Notes: generated by a model not told the origin, from the letters alone. Shown: positions 46,037 through 59,265, counted from the first letter of the stretch. The stretch: DNA of 64,000 nucleotides from Cordia subcordata (GCA_028554755.1 JAPTOF010000031.1:1531001-1595000), one strand, 5' to 3'. Numbers and translations are program-made.

Positions 46037-46376
46037 GAATATTACTGTCTAGGATTTACTCATATAGGAAAGTATCAATTACCACTTTCGCTTAACACCC
46101 TAACGCCATCTCAAATCTTCAAATTCAGCAACGGGTAACAGCATTCTGGTTTCTGATAATTTTCCTTGAAGTACCTGTAACAGCTTAATCTTCTAACAGA
46201 AACTTCTTCTTTCCAAATTCTTATTTCTGATTTTCTCTCAATATTTTTGCAGAAATATTTTTTCTTGATTTTCAAAATACTTTTTCCACTCTAAATTTTT
46301 ATTCTCTTAGAATATTTTTGCACTTCTCAGAATATTTTTTCACACTATTTGTTTTCATATCTCTGGGATTTTCTTT

Positions 46377-46616
46377 TCAAACTCTATTAGTTTGTTTCTC
46401 AACTTTTCTCCCAGTTGAAAAGTAAATACTCAACTTTTCTCCCAGTTGAATAGGATTTTCAGAAGTTTTTAGTAAACCTCCAACTATAACCAGAATTGAT
46501 TCGTCTTTACCTCTCACTGGTCTAAGAGGACTAGCTGTAGAGTATTCTAACCCCTCTTCAGTGGGTAAACACAAAATTATTTTTTGCAAAAATTCCTCAT
46601 TGAAAATTATTTTCAA
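46377..46616 (-). CDS. Conserved small frame, B copy 5
   Basis: Open counterpart of 15240-15479 (KDES variant, as in copy 4). No ATG. Confidence 0.35.
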   Translation of the reverse strand: MKIIFNEEFLQKIILCLPTEEGLEYSTASPLRPVRGKDESILVIVGGLLKTSENPIQLGEKLSIYFSTGRKVEKQTNRV

Positions 46617-48337
46617 ATATAGATTTATTTTCTATATATCTTGAATCTATTTTAAAATAAAACAATACTAAATAATTGTATGTTTGTTCTTACAACACAG
46701 ACGGGTAAGAGTTACTCAACTCATACAATCCTTACTATCGTATAAGTCAAAATAAATTTCATATTCTTTCAAGATTTTATTAATATCATTTCAAAATATG
46801 ATTCTTTTGAAATTATTTTATAAAACTCAAATTTAATAAATTTGATATAACAAGTTTTCAGAAATTATTTTCTTTAACAGAAATTAATTTTTCAGTATAA
46901 AATTTATTTTTTTATACTTTAGATTTTATGCCAAATAACTACTTTCAAAATATTATAATTTTGAAATCAAACAAATATATTTGGTCTCCCAAATTTCAAA
47001 TAATATTCGCAATATAAATCTTATCTTTATATTGAATATATTGATTTCTATGTATTTATATTAATACATAACTTTGCAACAAAAAATAAATCTTTTTTGT
47101 TTTAATCAATTTCCAAAATATGATTATTTTGAAATTTCATTATTAAATCAAATTAATAAATTTGATTCAATTAATACTTTTGAGTATTTCAAAATTTATT
47201 TCAAATATCATAAACAAATAAGTTTATGATCCATTATTAGGATTTTATAAAAATTAAGATTTTATTAAAATCTTTTTGAGATAAATGAATCTTCTCAAAA
47301 TATATTCTTAAACAAACCAAAATTCTTTTTATAGAATTTTTCAAGACTTATAATCTTTGGATTAAACTTTTCAAATCATTCATTCTTTTCACAAATGAAT
47401 ATTGAAAATAAATCAAAATCAAAATCTTTATTTAGGTTTTCAATCAACTTTTGATTTCTGAAATTTCACTTTATAAGTGATAATAAATTATACCACATAT
47501 AAGAAATCTTTTCAAGATTTTCTTGAACAAATAAACTAGATACAGTTTATAATTAAACCAAATTAGTTTATAAGAATATTTTGATTCTTAAAATTTCATA
47601 TGTGAATCAAACCAATAAATTCTTATAGAATTTTTCAAACATACTGTTTTGGTAATTTTCAAAACATATTGTTTCAAAATCAAAATCTCTGTATTTGAAA
47701 TCAGAGTTATCTGTCATCACAATCAGTTTATAAACTGATTCCATAAACCCTTTCGAGCTTCTTCATCATGAACTTATCTTTCATGACCTTCCGAAACTTC
47801 GCCACGATATCCACTTTTATTCTTTTGAATACCTTTCACTCAATATGCAAGTGTTTCACTCATATCCCTCAGTATATATAAAAGAGTATTTTCTGGATCG
47901 ATAACACAAACCAAATATAAAGGTTTTCAACATATCTTGAAATAATTTTCAAATATAACGTTTTGAAGTAATTCAAAAACCAATAAAACTGACATTGTTT
48001 TTTCTAGTACTTAATTGAGTACTATTGGTTGAAATAATCACAAATTATATTTGTGTTCAATAAATCTCATATTCTGTTTTTCAGAATAAAACATTTAATT
48101 CTTTTCTTTTATTAAAACTCTTTTCTTTTTATAAGAATTAAGAGATTTTATTATTATTTCAAACCTAAATTCTTTTCGAATTTTTCCAACTTATAAAAGT
48201 TGAGGGTTTTCATCAAATTTTTCAAACCTAAATTCCTTACGAATTTTTTCAACTTATATTAAAGTTGAGGCTTTTCATTTTTAGATTTTCTTTGTTAGAT
48301 CCAATATTATTATTTGAATCTTACTTCAAATTATTAT
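46617..48337 (-). other. Hairpin-rich non-coding region, B copy 5
   Basis: Collinear with 13507-15239. No gene. CAG/CTG sites at 47754-47805 are scrambled compared with copy 6 (55138-55200). Confidence 0.75.
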
Positions 48338-50492
48338 TCACAATTTTTCTGAATTGTGTTTTCCTAACCTATTCGTTAGTTTTGAATTATCTTCTCTTTA
48401 CGAAGATTTATTGAATTGTTCTGATTATTTATTTCAAAATTAATTAAATCTTTAGATTTAATTTCCTTAAATTTCTTAAGTTTATTCTGAATTAATATTT
48501 TTTCCTCAGAATCAAATATTGAATTTTTAACTTTATTAAATTCAATATTATCATTTGATTTCTTATTCAAATTGATATCTTTCTTTGAATTATCTTTCCA
48601 AGATTTCTTATCTGTTCTTAATTCAATATTATCAATTGAATTCTTTAGATAACTATTTTCATTTGAATTATTATTCAAATTATTATTTTCTTCAAATTGT
48701 ATTTTATTCATACAATTTTCAAATCTTGAAATATTTCCAGTAATTTTATCGGACTAATATTCAATTCATAACTTTTATTATCAAAGTTATTTCCTTGTTG
48801 AATATTCTCTGAATTTAATAATTCAGGACATTGTATTTTACTACAATTTTGACAATCCAAATTATTTTCAGATTTACTTTCAGATTGATTATCCGATTCA
48901 GATTCTTCTGAACAAATATGCAAAATATAACTTTCTTGATTAAAGTTATTCTCATAATTTTGGTAATCTTCATAATACCAAATTTCATTTTCAGAATTAT
49001 ATCCTTCATCTGAATTATTATTTTCAGATTTAATCTGTTTATTAGAATTATTATCTAATTCTCTTAATTCAGAATTATATTTCTTTTCTGAATTATCAAC
49101 CATAATAATTTCTAAGGTTTCCAGATTTTCTAGATTTAAATCCTTATTTGTTAAAATATTAGAAGTATTTTTTTCTTCTAATTTATCTTGTCCTTCAGAA
49201 TCAAATTCTTTATTAGAATTTATACTCTCAGAATTAGAGTCAACTGATTCTGTAAAATATTCCAATTTATTAGAATTTTCCTTATTTTCAAAACTTTCAA
49301 AGGTTTTGAAATTATCTTTAAGATATTTTAAAGATTTATATATTTTTCTCTCATTCTTATCCTCAATAATATTTAAGGATTCAGATTCATAATTTTCTGA
49401 ATTTTCAGAATTTTGAGAAGTGTAAGAATCATTTACTTCTGCCTTAATAACAATTTCAATTAATTTTGTTTGAATATTGTTATCAACTTTTAATTTATTT
49501 ATTTTTTCCATTTTCCTTCTTGCCCAACACATATAAGTATTATGGGTAATTTTTCCACAAAATTCACATGGTTTATTTTTCTTTTTTGGTTTATATTCAC
49601 CAAGTTTCTTTAATTCTTCAATTTTTTGTTTTTTAGCTTCAATTCTAAGCTGTTTCCTCATCTGTTTTCTTTCTATTTGACGAGGTGATAATTTTTTATG
49701 TTTATAAACTTTCTTCTTTTTATTAGAAGACTCTTCTGTTTCTATTTCTTTTTCAGATTCTTTTTCATCATCTGGAAAACTTATTAAATCTCCAATTTGA
49801 TTTTTTATTAAATCAGAATTGTGATTACCTTTTTGTTTCTTTTTCTTTTTAGATTTTTTATAATAATCTAAAATTTCTTTTTCTTTTTCTGATAAGTTTA
49901 TATTCTTATCTTTTTTATCTTTAAGAATTTTATATTCTTGTTTTCTTTTTTCTTTTTTCAATTCTCTACGTCTTTTATTTTTCTGACGTCTTTTTTCTTT
50001 ATCTTTATCAGATAAAACTTCTATTCCATTTTCTCGCAATAATTTATGTAATTGCTTCATTCTTTCTTGTTTAGGTTTTATTTTAGCTTTTCTTATTTCC
50101 TTCTTTTTCTCATGATCTTTATATTGCATGAGTACTTTTCCTAAAACATTTAATTTAGGAGTTAATTGTTTCCTATAAAACCAAGGAACAAAATCTATTA
50201 TTTGATTTCTCCTTTTTAATTCATTATAGAATTCTTCGTGAAGATTTTTTCTTTCTGCTAAATCCGTATTTTTAACAAACCAATCCCTAAATTCTTGATA
50301 TTTAGGTGTATTAAATTCATTTTGAATTTGTTTTCTAGCCCTACTTCCTGGACTAAAATCAATCTTATATTGATTTATATTATTATCAAAATAATAATAA
50401 TCACTAGGAATAGATTCTTCCTTTCTGATATTATCAGACTGAATTGAAAACATATATTTTTCAAATAAATGAACATTTGAAAATATTGACAT
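48338..50492 (-). pseudogene. B Gag-like ORF, copy 5 (longest open Gag)
   Basis: Open from the ATG at 50492 to 48708, 594 codons: MSIFSNVHLF, shared domain (DFSPGSRARKQIQ), Lys/Arg-rich region with KRRQKNKRRRELKK, CCHC knuckle at 49568-49527, and most of the Asn/Ser/Glu tail. The only breaks are near the end: a CTGG site read CGG at about 48751, and a one-base loss in a T-run near 48398. This copy shows that the Gag-like frame was functional recently. Likely role: nucleocapsid-type RNA binding and assembly, inferred from the knuckle and the basic region. Confidence 0.88.
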
Positions 50493-50573
50493 GATCAAAT
50501 TTTTCGATCAAAAACACGGATGGATTAAAGCAATAGCAAAATATCATAACAACATACCTTACAGATCATGTTT

Positions 50574-50590
50574 CCGTGGCTCTGATACCA
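50574..50590 (-). promoter_or_regulatory. Primer binding site, B copy 5
   Basis: CCGTGGCTCTGATACCA on the plus strand: the tRNA-iMet site with one change in the flanking CCATGG. Confidence 0.83.
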
Positions 50591-51117
50591 AACTACGTAC
50601 TGAGGCCCAGATGATAAGCCACAAATATCTTTCAGCCGCGGACATAGATTAGCCCTTAAGCTTAAGCTCTATTTCTGGTTAACAACTAGATCGAAGGAAC
50701 TTACAGCCATCATACAAATATTTCTCTACGGAACCTTTCAGCCCTTCAAACAACAATAATGGCAACTGGGCAATTATTCCATCGAGACGTACATGTATAT
50801 AAGGCATGCTAAGATCTTGTTGTTATCAAGAAATATATCCTACTCTCAAGAAATAATCATGACAGCGGAGTATTTGAGAGTTATCCTCAAGGTCTGAGTA
50901 ATATAGCTTAAAGCACGCTACTATGGTATGTTGATATTACCATAATCCATCCTGATCTCTACCCCATATTAGGGCAGATCATGAACAAAATATTTTCAAA
51001 ATTTCAAAATATTATTGAGAAATAAAAATTTACAATTTCTCTCTTTTTCCTCTTTTTTTTTTTCTCTCTTTTTTCTCCTCCTCTCTCTTGGTTTGTTCTT
51101 CCATCCGATGAGTCTTT
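50591..51117 (-). promoter_or_regulatory. B leader, copy 5
   Basis: Complete but for a short deletion near 50748 (the AACGCCTTTTC part is missing). Begins with the same start variant as copy 4. Confidence 0.72.
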
Positions 51118-51265
51118 CTTTTATAGACAGTTGGGTGCTCTCGGACTTCAAAAGCAATCAAAAACAATTTTCCCACGGATTCCAAATATTTCAGATCCGC
51201 AGACACATCCTATCTACAAACAGTAAAAGTAAATTACTGTTTATGAACAGTAATTTCCACTATCT
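51118..51265 (-). promoter_or_regulatory. B promoter, copy 5
   Basis: TATA complement at 51118-51127, stem-loop block to about 51275. Drives leftwards into the best Gag copy. Confidence 0.72.
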
Positions 51266-51687
51266 ATGAATAGTAGAACTGTTTGCACTATTTGCAACTA
51301 TTTGCCTTTGTCAATATTCAGCAAATCTGATATCTTCTTTGTCTTTGTCTTGATACGACAAATCTTCCTCAGATTCCTTCTTCAGCTTCTTATACAGCTC
51401 AGCATTATTGATACAGCTTCTTGTCGATTCTTTTCGATGTTGAAATCTGTACCAGCATTATCAGCTTTCTTTTTGATTTTATCATGATTTATTATCATGA
51501 CTCAGCATCATCATTAACCATTATGACCGCTTTCACTACTGTCATCATAACAGTTACTATTCTTTTTCCCAAACTTTATCTCGTTCAGAATTATTATGTC
51601 AGCAACCAAATTATTAGGTTCTGTTCATCATCTTCCTCAACAATCATTTTCTCCATGATCGTCAATGTATATGATCTTCAATCATTC

Positions 51688-51879
51688 TTATGAATGATTC
51701 CATAATTCTTCTTCTTCTTCAATCATCATTATGAATGATTCTTCAATTTCTTCTCTCTGAATTATTTCAGAAATTTCTTCAACTGATTCTTTCTGTAGTA
51801 GTACATATATGCTACCACCTTCAAAACTGCAATCCTTCATTGTTCTATATCTGAACAACTTTTCTTCCCTTATCATCAT
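51688..51879 (-). CDS. 63-codon ORF, B copy 5
   Basis: Intact, differing from 15993-16184 at a few residues (MMIREEKLF). Function unknown. Confidence 0.38.
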   Translation of the reverse strand: MMIREEKLFRYRTMKDCSFEGGSIYVLLQKESVEEISEIIQREEIEESFIMMIEEEEELWNHS

Positions 51880-52455
51880 TCAATAAGGTTGTTCGCATCA
51901 GTTCTTATGACTGATTTTCATCTTTATCAGTAATCCATGTACAGAGGCCCAGATGATAAGCCGCAAATAACATTCAGCCGCGGACATAGATTAGCCCTTA
52001 AGCTTAAGCTCTATTTCTAGTTAACAACTAGATCGAAGGAACTTACAGCCATCATACAAATATTTCTCTGCGGAACCTTTCAGCCCTTCAAACGCCTTTT
52101 CAAACAACAACAATGGCAACTGGGCAATTATTCCATCGAGACGTACATGTATATAAGGCATGCTAAGATCTTGTTGTTATCAAGAAATATATCCTACTCT
52201 CAAGAAATAATCATGACAGCGGAGTATTTGAGAGTTATCCTCAAGGTCTGAGTAATATAGCTTAAAGCACGCTACTATGGTATGTTGATATTACCATAAT
52301 CCATCCTGATCTCTACCCCATATTAGGGAAGATCATGAACAAAATATTTTCAAAATTTCAAAATATTATTGAGAAATAAAAAATTTTACAATTTCTCTCT
52401 TTTCTCTTTCTTTTTTTTTCTCCTCCTCTCTTACTTACAATGCATCCGAGTCTTT

Positions 52456-52615
52456 CTTTTATAGACAATTGATGTGCTCGGACTTCAAAAACAATCAAAA
52501 ACAATTTTTCCACGGATTCCAAATATTTCAGATCCGCAGACACATCCTATCTACAAACAGTAAAAAGTAAATTACTGTTTATGAACAGTAAATTCCACTA
52601 TCTATGAATAGTAGA
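52456..52615 (-). promoter_or_regulatory. B promoter, copy 6
   Basis: TATA complement at 52456-52465 and stem-loops to about 52615. The attached leader (52440-51943) ends close to the primer site without reaching it. Confidence 0.7.
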
Positions 52616-53025
52616 ACTGTTTGCACTATTTGCAACTATTTGCCTTTTATCAATATTCAGCAAATCTGATATCTTCTTTGTCTTTGTCTTGATACGACAA
52701 ATCTTCCTCAGATTCCTTCTTCAGCTTCTTATACAGCTCAGCATTATTGATACAGCTTCTTGTCAATTCTTCTCGCTGTTGAAATCTGTACCAGCATTAT
52801 CAGCTTTCTTTTTGATTTTATCATGATTTATTATCATGACTCAGCATCATCATTAACCATTATGACCGCTTTCACCACTGTCATCATAACAGTTACTATT
52901 CTTTTTCCCAAACTTTATCTCGTTCAGAATATTATGTCAGCAACCAAATTATTAGGTTCTGTTCATCATCTTCCTCAACAATCATTTTCTCCATGATCGT
53001 CAATGTGTATGATCTTCAATCATTC

Positions 53026-53214
53026 TTATGAATGATTCCATAATTCTTCTTCTTCAATCATCATTATGAATGATTCTTCAATTTCTTCTTTCTGAATTAT
53101 TTCAGAAATTTCTTCAACTGATTCTTTCTGTAGTAGTACATATATGCTACCACCTTCAAAACTGCAATCCTTCATTGTTCTATATCTGAACAACTTTTCT
53201 TCCCTTATCATCAT
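53026..53214 (-). CDS. 63-codon ORF, B copy 6
   Basis: Open, with one Glu fewer in the Glu run before ELWNHS. Function unknown. Confidence 0.36.
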   Translation of the reverse strand: MMIREEKLFRYRTMKDCSFEGGSIYVLLQKESVEEISEIIQKEEIEESFIMMIEEEELWNHS

Positions 53215-53765
53215 TCAATAAGGTTGTTCGCATCAGTTCTTATAACTGATTTTCATCTTCATCAGTAATCCATGTATTGACATTTCATTGTTTTTTTTTT
53301 TTTTCATCTTTTAGATTATTTCTGAATTTTTCAAGAAATTCATTTTTTTTTTCTTCTGCAAATTTTTCTTTTTTCAGAATTTGAATTTTTCCTTTCCGAA
53401 TTTTCTCAGAAAATATTACTGTCTAGGATTTACTCATGTAGAAAAGTATCAATTACCACTTTCGCTTAACACCCTAACGCCATCTCAAATCTTCAAATTC
53501 GGCAACGGGTAACAACATTCTGGTTTCTGATAATTTTCCTTGAAGTACCTGTAACAGCTTAATCTTCTAACAGAAACTTCTTCTTTCCAAATTCTTATTT
53601 CTGATTTTCTCTCAATATTTTTGCAGAAATATTTTTTCTTGATTTTCAAAATACTTTTTCCACTCTGAATTTTTATTCTCTCAGAATATTTTTGCACTTC
53701 TCAGAATATTTTTCTCAGAATATTTTTTCACACTATTTGTTTTCATATCTCTGGGATTTTCTTTT

Positions 53766-53990
53766 CAAACTCTATTAGTTTGTTTCTCAACTTTTCTCCC
53801 AGTTGAAAAGTAAATACTCAACTTTTCTCCCAGTTGAATAGGATTTTGAAGTTTTTAGTAAACCTCCAACTATAACGAATTGATTCGTCTTTACCTCTCA
53901 CCGGTCTAAGAGGACTAGTCAGAGAGTATTCTAACCCCTCTTGATGGGTAAACACAAAATTATTTTTTGCAAAAATTCCTCATTGAAAAT
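53766..53990 (-). pseudogene. Conserved small frame, B copy 6, broken
   Basis: Counterpart of 46377-46616 with several small losses, all at CAG or CTG sites (about 53848, 53877, 53920 and 53943). The amino-acid frame is lost. Confidence 0.5.
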
Positions 53991-55728
53991 TATTTTCAAA
54001 TATAGATTTATTTTCTATATATCTTGAATCTATTTTGAAATAAAACAATACTAAATAATTGTATGTTTGTTCTTACAACACAGACGGGTAAGAGTTACTC
54101 AACTCATACAATCCTTACTATCGTATAAATCAAAATAAATTTCATATTCTTTCAAGACTTTATTAAAATCATTTCAAAATATGATTCTTTTGAAATTATT
54201 TTATAAAACTCAAATTTAATAAATTTGATATAACAAATTTTCAGAAATTATTTTCTTTAACAAATTAATTTTTCAGTATAAAATTTATTTTTTTATACTT
54301 TAGATTTCCTACCAAATATAACTACTTTCAAAATATTATAATTTTGAAATCAAATAAATATATTTGGTTTCCCAAATTTCAAATAATATTCGCAATATAA
54401 ATCTTATCTTTATATTGAATATATTGTTTTTATGTATTTATATTAATACATAACTTTGCAACAATAAATAAATCTTTTTTGTTTTAATCAATTTCCAAAA
54501 TATGATTATTTTGAAATTTCATTATTAAATCAAATTAATAAATTTGATTCAATTAATACTTTTGAGTATTTCAAAATTTATTTCAAATATCATAAACAAA
54601 TAAGTTTATGATCCATTATTAGGATTTTATCAAAATTAAGATTTTATTAAAATCTTTTTGAGATAAATAAATCTTCTCAAAATATATTAGTAAACAAACC
54701 AAAATTCTTTTTATAGAATTTTTTCAAGACTTATAATCTTTGAATTAAACTTTTCAAATCATTCATTCTTTTCACAAATGAATATTGAAAATAAATCAAA
54801 ATCAAAATCTTTATTTAGATTTTCAATCAACTTTTGATTTCTGAAATTTCACGTTATAAGTGAAAATAACTTATAAAATATATTAGAAATCATTTCAAGA
54901 TTTTCTTGAACAAATAAACTAGATACAGTTTATAATTAAACCAAATTAGTTTATAAGAATATTTTGATTCTTAAAATTTCATATGTGAATCAAACCAATA
55001 AATTCTTATAGAATTTTTCAAACATACTGTTTTGGTAATTTTCAAAACATATTGTTTCAAAATCAAAATCTCTGTATTTGAAATCAGAGTTATCTGTCAT
55101 CACAATCAGTTTATAAAACTGATTCCATAAACCCTTTCCAGAGCTTCTTCATCATGAACTTATCTTTCATGACCTTCCTGAAACTTCAGTTTCTGCTGAT
55201 ATCCACTTTTATTCTTTTGAATACCTTTCACTCAATATGTAAGTGTTTCACTCATATCCCTCAGTATATATAAAAGAGTATTTTCTGGATCGATAACACA
55301 AACCAAATATAAAGGTTTTCAACATATCTTGAAATAATTTTCAAATATAACGTTTTGAAGTAATTCAAAAACCAATAAAACTGACATTGTTTTTTCTAGT
55401 ACTTAATTGAGTACTATTGGTTGAAATAATCACAAATTATATTTGTGTTCAATAAATCTCATATTACATTTTTCAGAATAAAACATTTAATTCTTTTCTT
55501 TTATTAAAACTCTTTTCTTTTTATAAGAATTAAGAGATTTTATTATTATTTCAAACCTAAATTCTTTTCGAATTTTTCCAACTTATAAAAGTTGAGGGTT
55601 TTCATCAAATTTTTCAAACCTAAATTCCTTACGAATTTTTCAACTTATATTAAAGTTGAGGCTTTTCATTTTTAGATTTTCTTTGTTAGATCCAATATTA
55701 TTATTTGAATCTTACTTCAAATTATTAT
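53991..55728 (-). other. Hairpin-rich non-coding region, B copy 6
   Basis: Collinear with 13507-15239; no gene. The stem-loops listed there are recognisable. Confidence 0.72.
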
Positions 55729-57911
55729 TCACAATTTTTCTGAATTGTGTTTTCCTAACCTATTCGTTAGTTTTGAATTATCTTCTCTTTTACGAAGATT
55801 TATTGAATTGTTCTGATTATTTATTTCAAAATTAATTAAATCTTTAGATTTAATTTCCTTAAATTTCTTAAGTTTATTCTGAATTAATATTTTTTCCTCA
55901 GAATCAAATATTGAATTTTTAACTTTATTAAATTCAATATTATCATTTGATTTCTTATTCAAATTGATATCTTTCTTTGAATTATCTTTCAAAGATTTCT
56001 TATCATTCTTAATTCAATATTATCAATTGAATACTTTAGAAAACTATTTTCATTTGAATTAATATTCAAATTATTATTTTCTTCAAATTGTATTTTATTC
56101 ATACAATTTTCAAATCTTGAAATATTTCCAGTAATTTTATCTGGACTAATATTCAATTCATAACTTTTATTATCAAAGTTATTTCCTTGTTGAATATTCT
56201 CTGAATTTAATAATTCAGGACATTGTATTTTACTACAATTTTGACAATCCAAATTATTTTCAGATTTACTTTCAACAGATTGATTATCTGATTCAGATTC
56301 TTCTGAACAAATATGCAAAATATAACTTTCTTGATTAAAGTTATTCTCATAATTTTGGTAATCTTCATAATACCAAATTTCATTTTCAGAATTATATCCT
56401 CCATCTGAATTATTATTTTCAGATTTATTTTCTTCCTGAAATTTTTGAATTAATCTGTTCATTAGAATTATTATCTAATTCTCTTAATTCAGAATTATAT
56501 AACTTTTCTGAATTATCAACCTTAATAATTTCTAAGGTTTCCAGATTTTCTAGATTTAAATCCTTATTTGTTAAAATATTAGAAGTATTTTTTTCTTCTA
56601 ATTTATCTTGTCCTTCAGAATCAAATTCTTTATTAGAATTTATACTCTCAGAATTAGAGTCAACTGATTCTGTAAAATATTCCAATTTATTAAAATTTTC
56701 CTTATTTTCAAAACTTTCAAAGGTTTTGAAATTATCTTTAAGATATTTTAAAGATTTATATATTTTCCTCTCATTCTTATCCTCAATAATATTTAAGGAT
56801 TCAGATTCATAATTTTCTGAATTTTCAGAATTTTCAGAAGTGTAAGAATCATTTACTTCTGCCTTAATAACAATTTCAATTAATTTTGTTTGAATATTGT
56901 TATCAACTTTTAATTTATTTATTTTTTCCATTTTTCTTCTTGCCCAACACATATAAGTATTATGGGTAATTTTTCCACAAAATTCACATGGTTTATTTTT
57001 CTTTTTTGGTTTATATTCACCAAGTTTCTTTAATTCTTCAATTTTTTGTTTTTTAGCTTCAATTCTAAGCTGTTTCCTCATCTGTTTTCTTTCTATTTGA
57101 CGAGGTGATAATTTTTTATGTTTATAAACTTTCTTCTTTTTATTAGAAGACTCTTCTGTTTCTATTTCTTTTTCAGATTTTTTTCATCATCTGGAAAACT
57201 TATCAAATCTCCAATTTGATTTTTTATTAAATCAAAATTGTGATTACCTTTTTGTTTCTTTTTCTTCTTAGATTTTTTATAATAATCTAAAATTTCTTTT
57301 TCTTTTTCTGATAAGGTTGTATTCTTATCTTTTTTATCTTTAAGAATTTTATATTCTTGTTTTCTTTTTAATTTTTTCAATTCTCTACGTCTTTTATTTT
57401 TCTGACGTCTTTTTTCTTTATCTTTATCAGATAAAACTTCTATTCCATTTTCTCGCAATAATTTATGTAATTTCTTCATTCTTTCCTGTTTAGCTTTTAT
57501 TTTAGCTTTTCTTATTTCCTTCTTTTTCTCATGATCTTTATATTGCATGAGTACTTTTCCTAAAACATTTAATTTAGGAGTTAATTGTTTCCTATAAAAC
57601 CAAGGAACAAAATCTATTATTTGATTTCTCCTTTCTAATTCATTATAGAATTCTTCCTGAAGATTTTTTCTTTCTGCTAAATCTGTATTTTTAACCAACC
57701 AATCCCTAAATTCTTGATATTTAGGTGTATTAAATTCATTTTGAATTTGTTTTCTAGCCCTACTTCCTGGACTAAAATCAATCTTATATTGATTTGTATT
57801 ATTATCAAAATAATAATAATCACTAGGAATAGATTCTTCCTTTCTGATATTATCAGACTGAATTGAAAACATATATTTTTCAAATAAATGAACATTTGAA
57901 AATATTGGCAT
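55729..57911 (-). pseudogene. B Gag-like ORF, copy 6
   Basis: ATG at 57911 (MPIFSNVHLF). CCHC knuckle at 56998-56957. Frame breaks near 57175 (loss in TTTTTCAGATT), near 56447 (a CAG lost) and near 56004 (a CTG lost). Segments 57911-57162, 57081-56425, 56462-55989 and 55992-55729 are each open. Domain order as in copy 1. Confidence 0.86.
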
Positions 57912-57992
57912 GATCAAATTTTTCGATCAAAAACACAGATGGATTAAAGCAATAGCAAAATATCATAACAACATACCTTACAGATCATGTTT

Positions 57993-58009
57993 CCATGGCT
58001 CTGATACCA
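57993..58009 (-). promoter_or_regulatory. Primer binding site, B copy 6
   Basis: Complement of CCATGGCTCTGATACCA, perfect. Beyond it the leader continues for only about 40 bases. Confidence 0.83.
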
Positions 58010-58046
58010 ACTACGTACTAAGGCCCAGGTGATAAGCCTCAAATAT

Positions 58047-58380
58047 CTTACTAGACTCCAACTGGGATAGGCCCAGGTGATAGAAGACCGCAGTAGCAGT
58101 CCGTGGACATGACTAAGTCCTTAAGTTTTAAGCTATATCTGAGATATGCAAAAGAAAGATTGGATCCCTGGTATATTACCTAATATATCATTAAACCCTT
58201 ATCTGGAGTGAACAAAGAAGAAGGTCAAAAACGCCTACGCCAACATCAACAACGGCAATGGCAACTGACCTGGGACACTCCTAGGATTTAATCATATACT
58301 TCGAACCAGAACTCCAAGGCAATATCAAAGATATATCATAATCCTTAAGGTTAGAACATATCAGCGGAAACTATTGAGGT
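58047..58380 (-). mobile_element. A leader fragment, inverted
   Basis: Complement of about 26320-26612, from CACCTGGGCC back to CTCAATAGTTTCC. A roughly 16-base filler (CTAGACTCCAACTGGG) joins it to B copy 6, and the same filler recurs in the array to the right. Confidence 0.82.
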
Positions 58381-58499
58381 AGAAGCTGTATCAATAATGC
58401 TGAGCTGTATAAGAAGCTGAAGAAGGAATCTGAGGAAGATTTGTCGTATCAAGACAAAGACAAAGAAGATATCAGATTTGCTGAATATTGACAAAAGGC

Positions 58500-58685
58500 A
58501 AATAGTTGCAAATAGTGCAAACAGTTCTACTATTCATAGATAGTGGAATTTACTGTTCATAAACAGTAATTTACTTTTTACTGTTTGTAGATAGGATGTG
58601 TCTGCAGATCTGAAATATTTGGAATCCGTGGAAAAATTGTTTTTGATTGTTTTTGAAGTCCGAGCACATCAATTGTCTATAAAAG
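58500..58685 (+). promoter_or_regulatory. Promoter of array unit 1
   Basis: Stem-loops from about 58530 and TATA TCTATAAAAG at 58676-58685. Confidence 0.7.
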
Positions 58686-59159
58686 AAAGACTCGGATGCA
58701 TTGTAAGTAAGGAGTGGAGAAGGAAGAGAAAAAGGGAAAAAAAAAGAGAAATTGAAAATTTTTATTTCTCAATAATATTTTGAAATTTTGAAAATATTTT
58801 GTTCATGATCTGCCCTAATATGGGGTAGAGATCAGGATGGATTATGGTAATATCAACATACCATAGTAGCGTGCTTTAAGCTATATTACTCAGACCTTGA
58901 GGATAACTCTCAAATACTCCGCTGTCATGATTATTTCTTGAGAGTAGGATATATTTCTTGATAACAACAAGATCTTAGCATGCCTTATATACATGTACGT
59001 CTCGATGGAATAATTGCCCGATTGCCATTGTTGTTGTTTGAAAAGGCGTTTGAAGGGCTGAAAGGTTCCAGAGAAATATTTGTATGATGGCTGTAAGTTC
59101 CTTCGATCTAGTTGTTAACGAAATAGAGCTTAAGCTTAAGGGCTAATCTATGTCCGGCT

Positions 59160-59265
59160 GAAAGACATTTGCGGCTTATGAAATATCTTGCTAGACTCCA
59201 ACTGGGATAGGCCTCAAATAAATGGCCTCAGTACGTAGTTTTTCATCATCTGAAAAACTTCCGAA
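59160..59265 (+). repeat. Deletion junction of the mini-B unit with filler DNA
   Basis: After GCGGCTTAT come the filler, then GGCCTCAGTACGTAGTTT, then about 20 bases (TTTTCATCATCTGAAAAACT) that match antisense Gag (about 35360-35380), then the small-frame end. The same junction recurs near 61112 and 63040, so the array was made from one rearranged molecule. Confidence 0.75.

Larger units (their letters stand above)
46037..51942 (-). mobile_element. B copy 5, minus, best-preserved Gag
   Basis: Read leftwards from 51942: 3' region with intact 63-codon ORF (51879-51688), promoter (TATA 51127-51118), leader, primer site, Gag (50492-48338), hairpin region, small frame (46616-46377) and 3' region to 46037. 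Terminally redundant in its 3' region. Confidence 0.88.
51943..58046 (-). mobile_element. B copy 6, minus
   Basis: Read leftwards from 58046: a short stretch of leader and primer site (58009-57993), Gag (57911-55729), hairpin region, damaged small frame (about 53990-53766), 3' region with 63-codon ORF (53214-53026), promoter (TATA 52465-52456), and leader to 51943. Unlike the other copies the leader is at both ends, and it abuts copy 5 in the same orientation. Confidence 0.86.
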
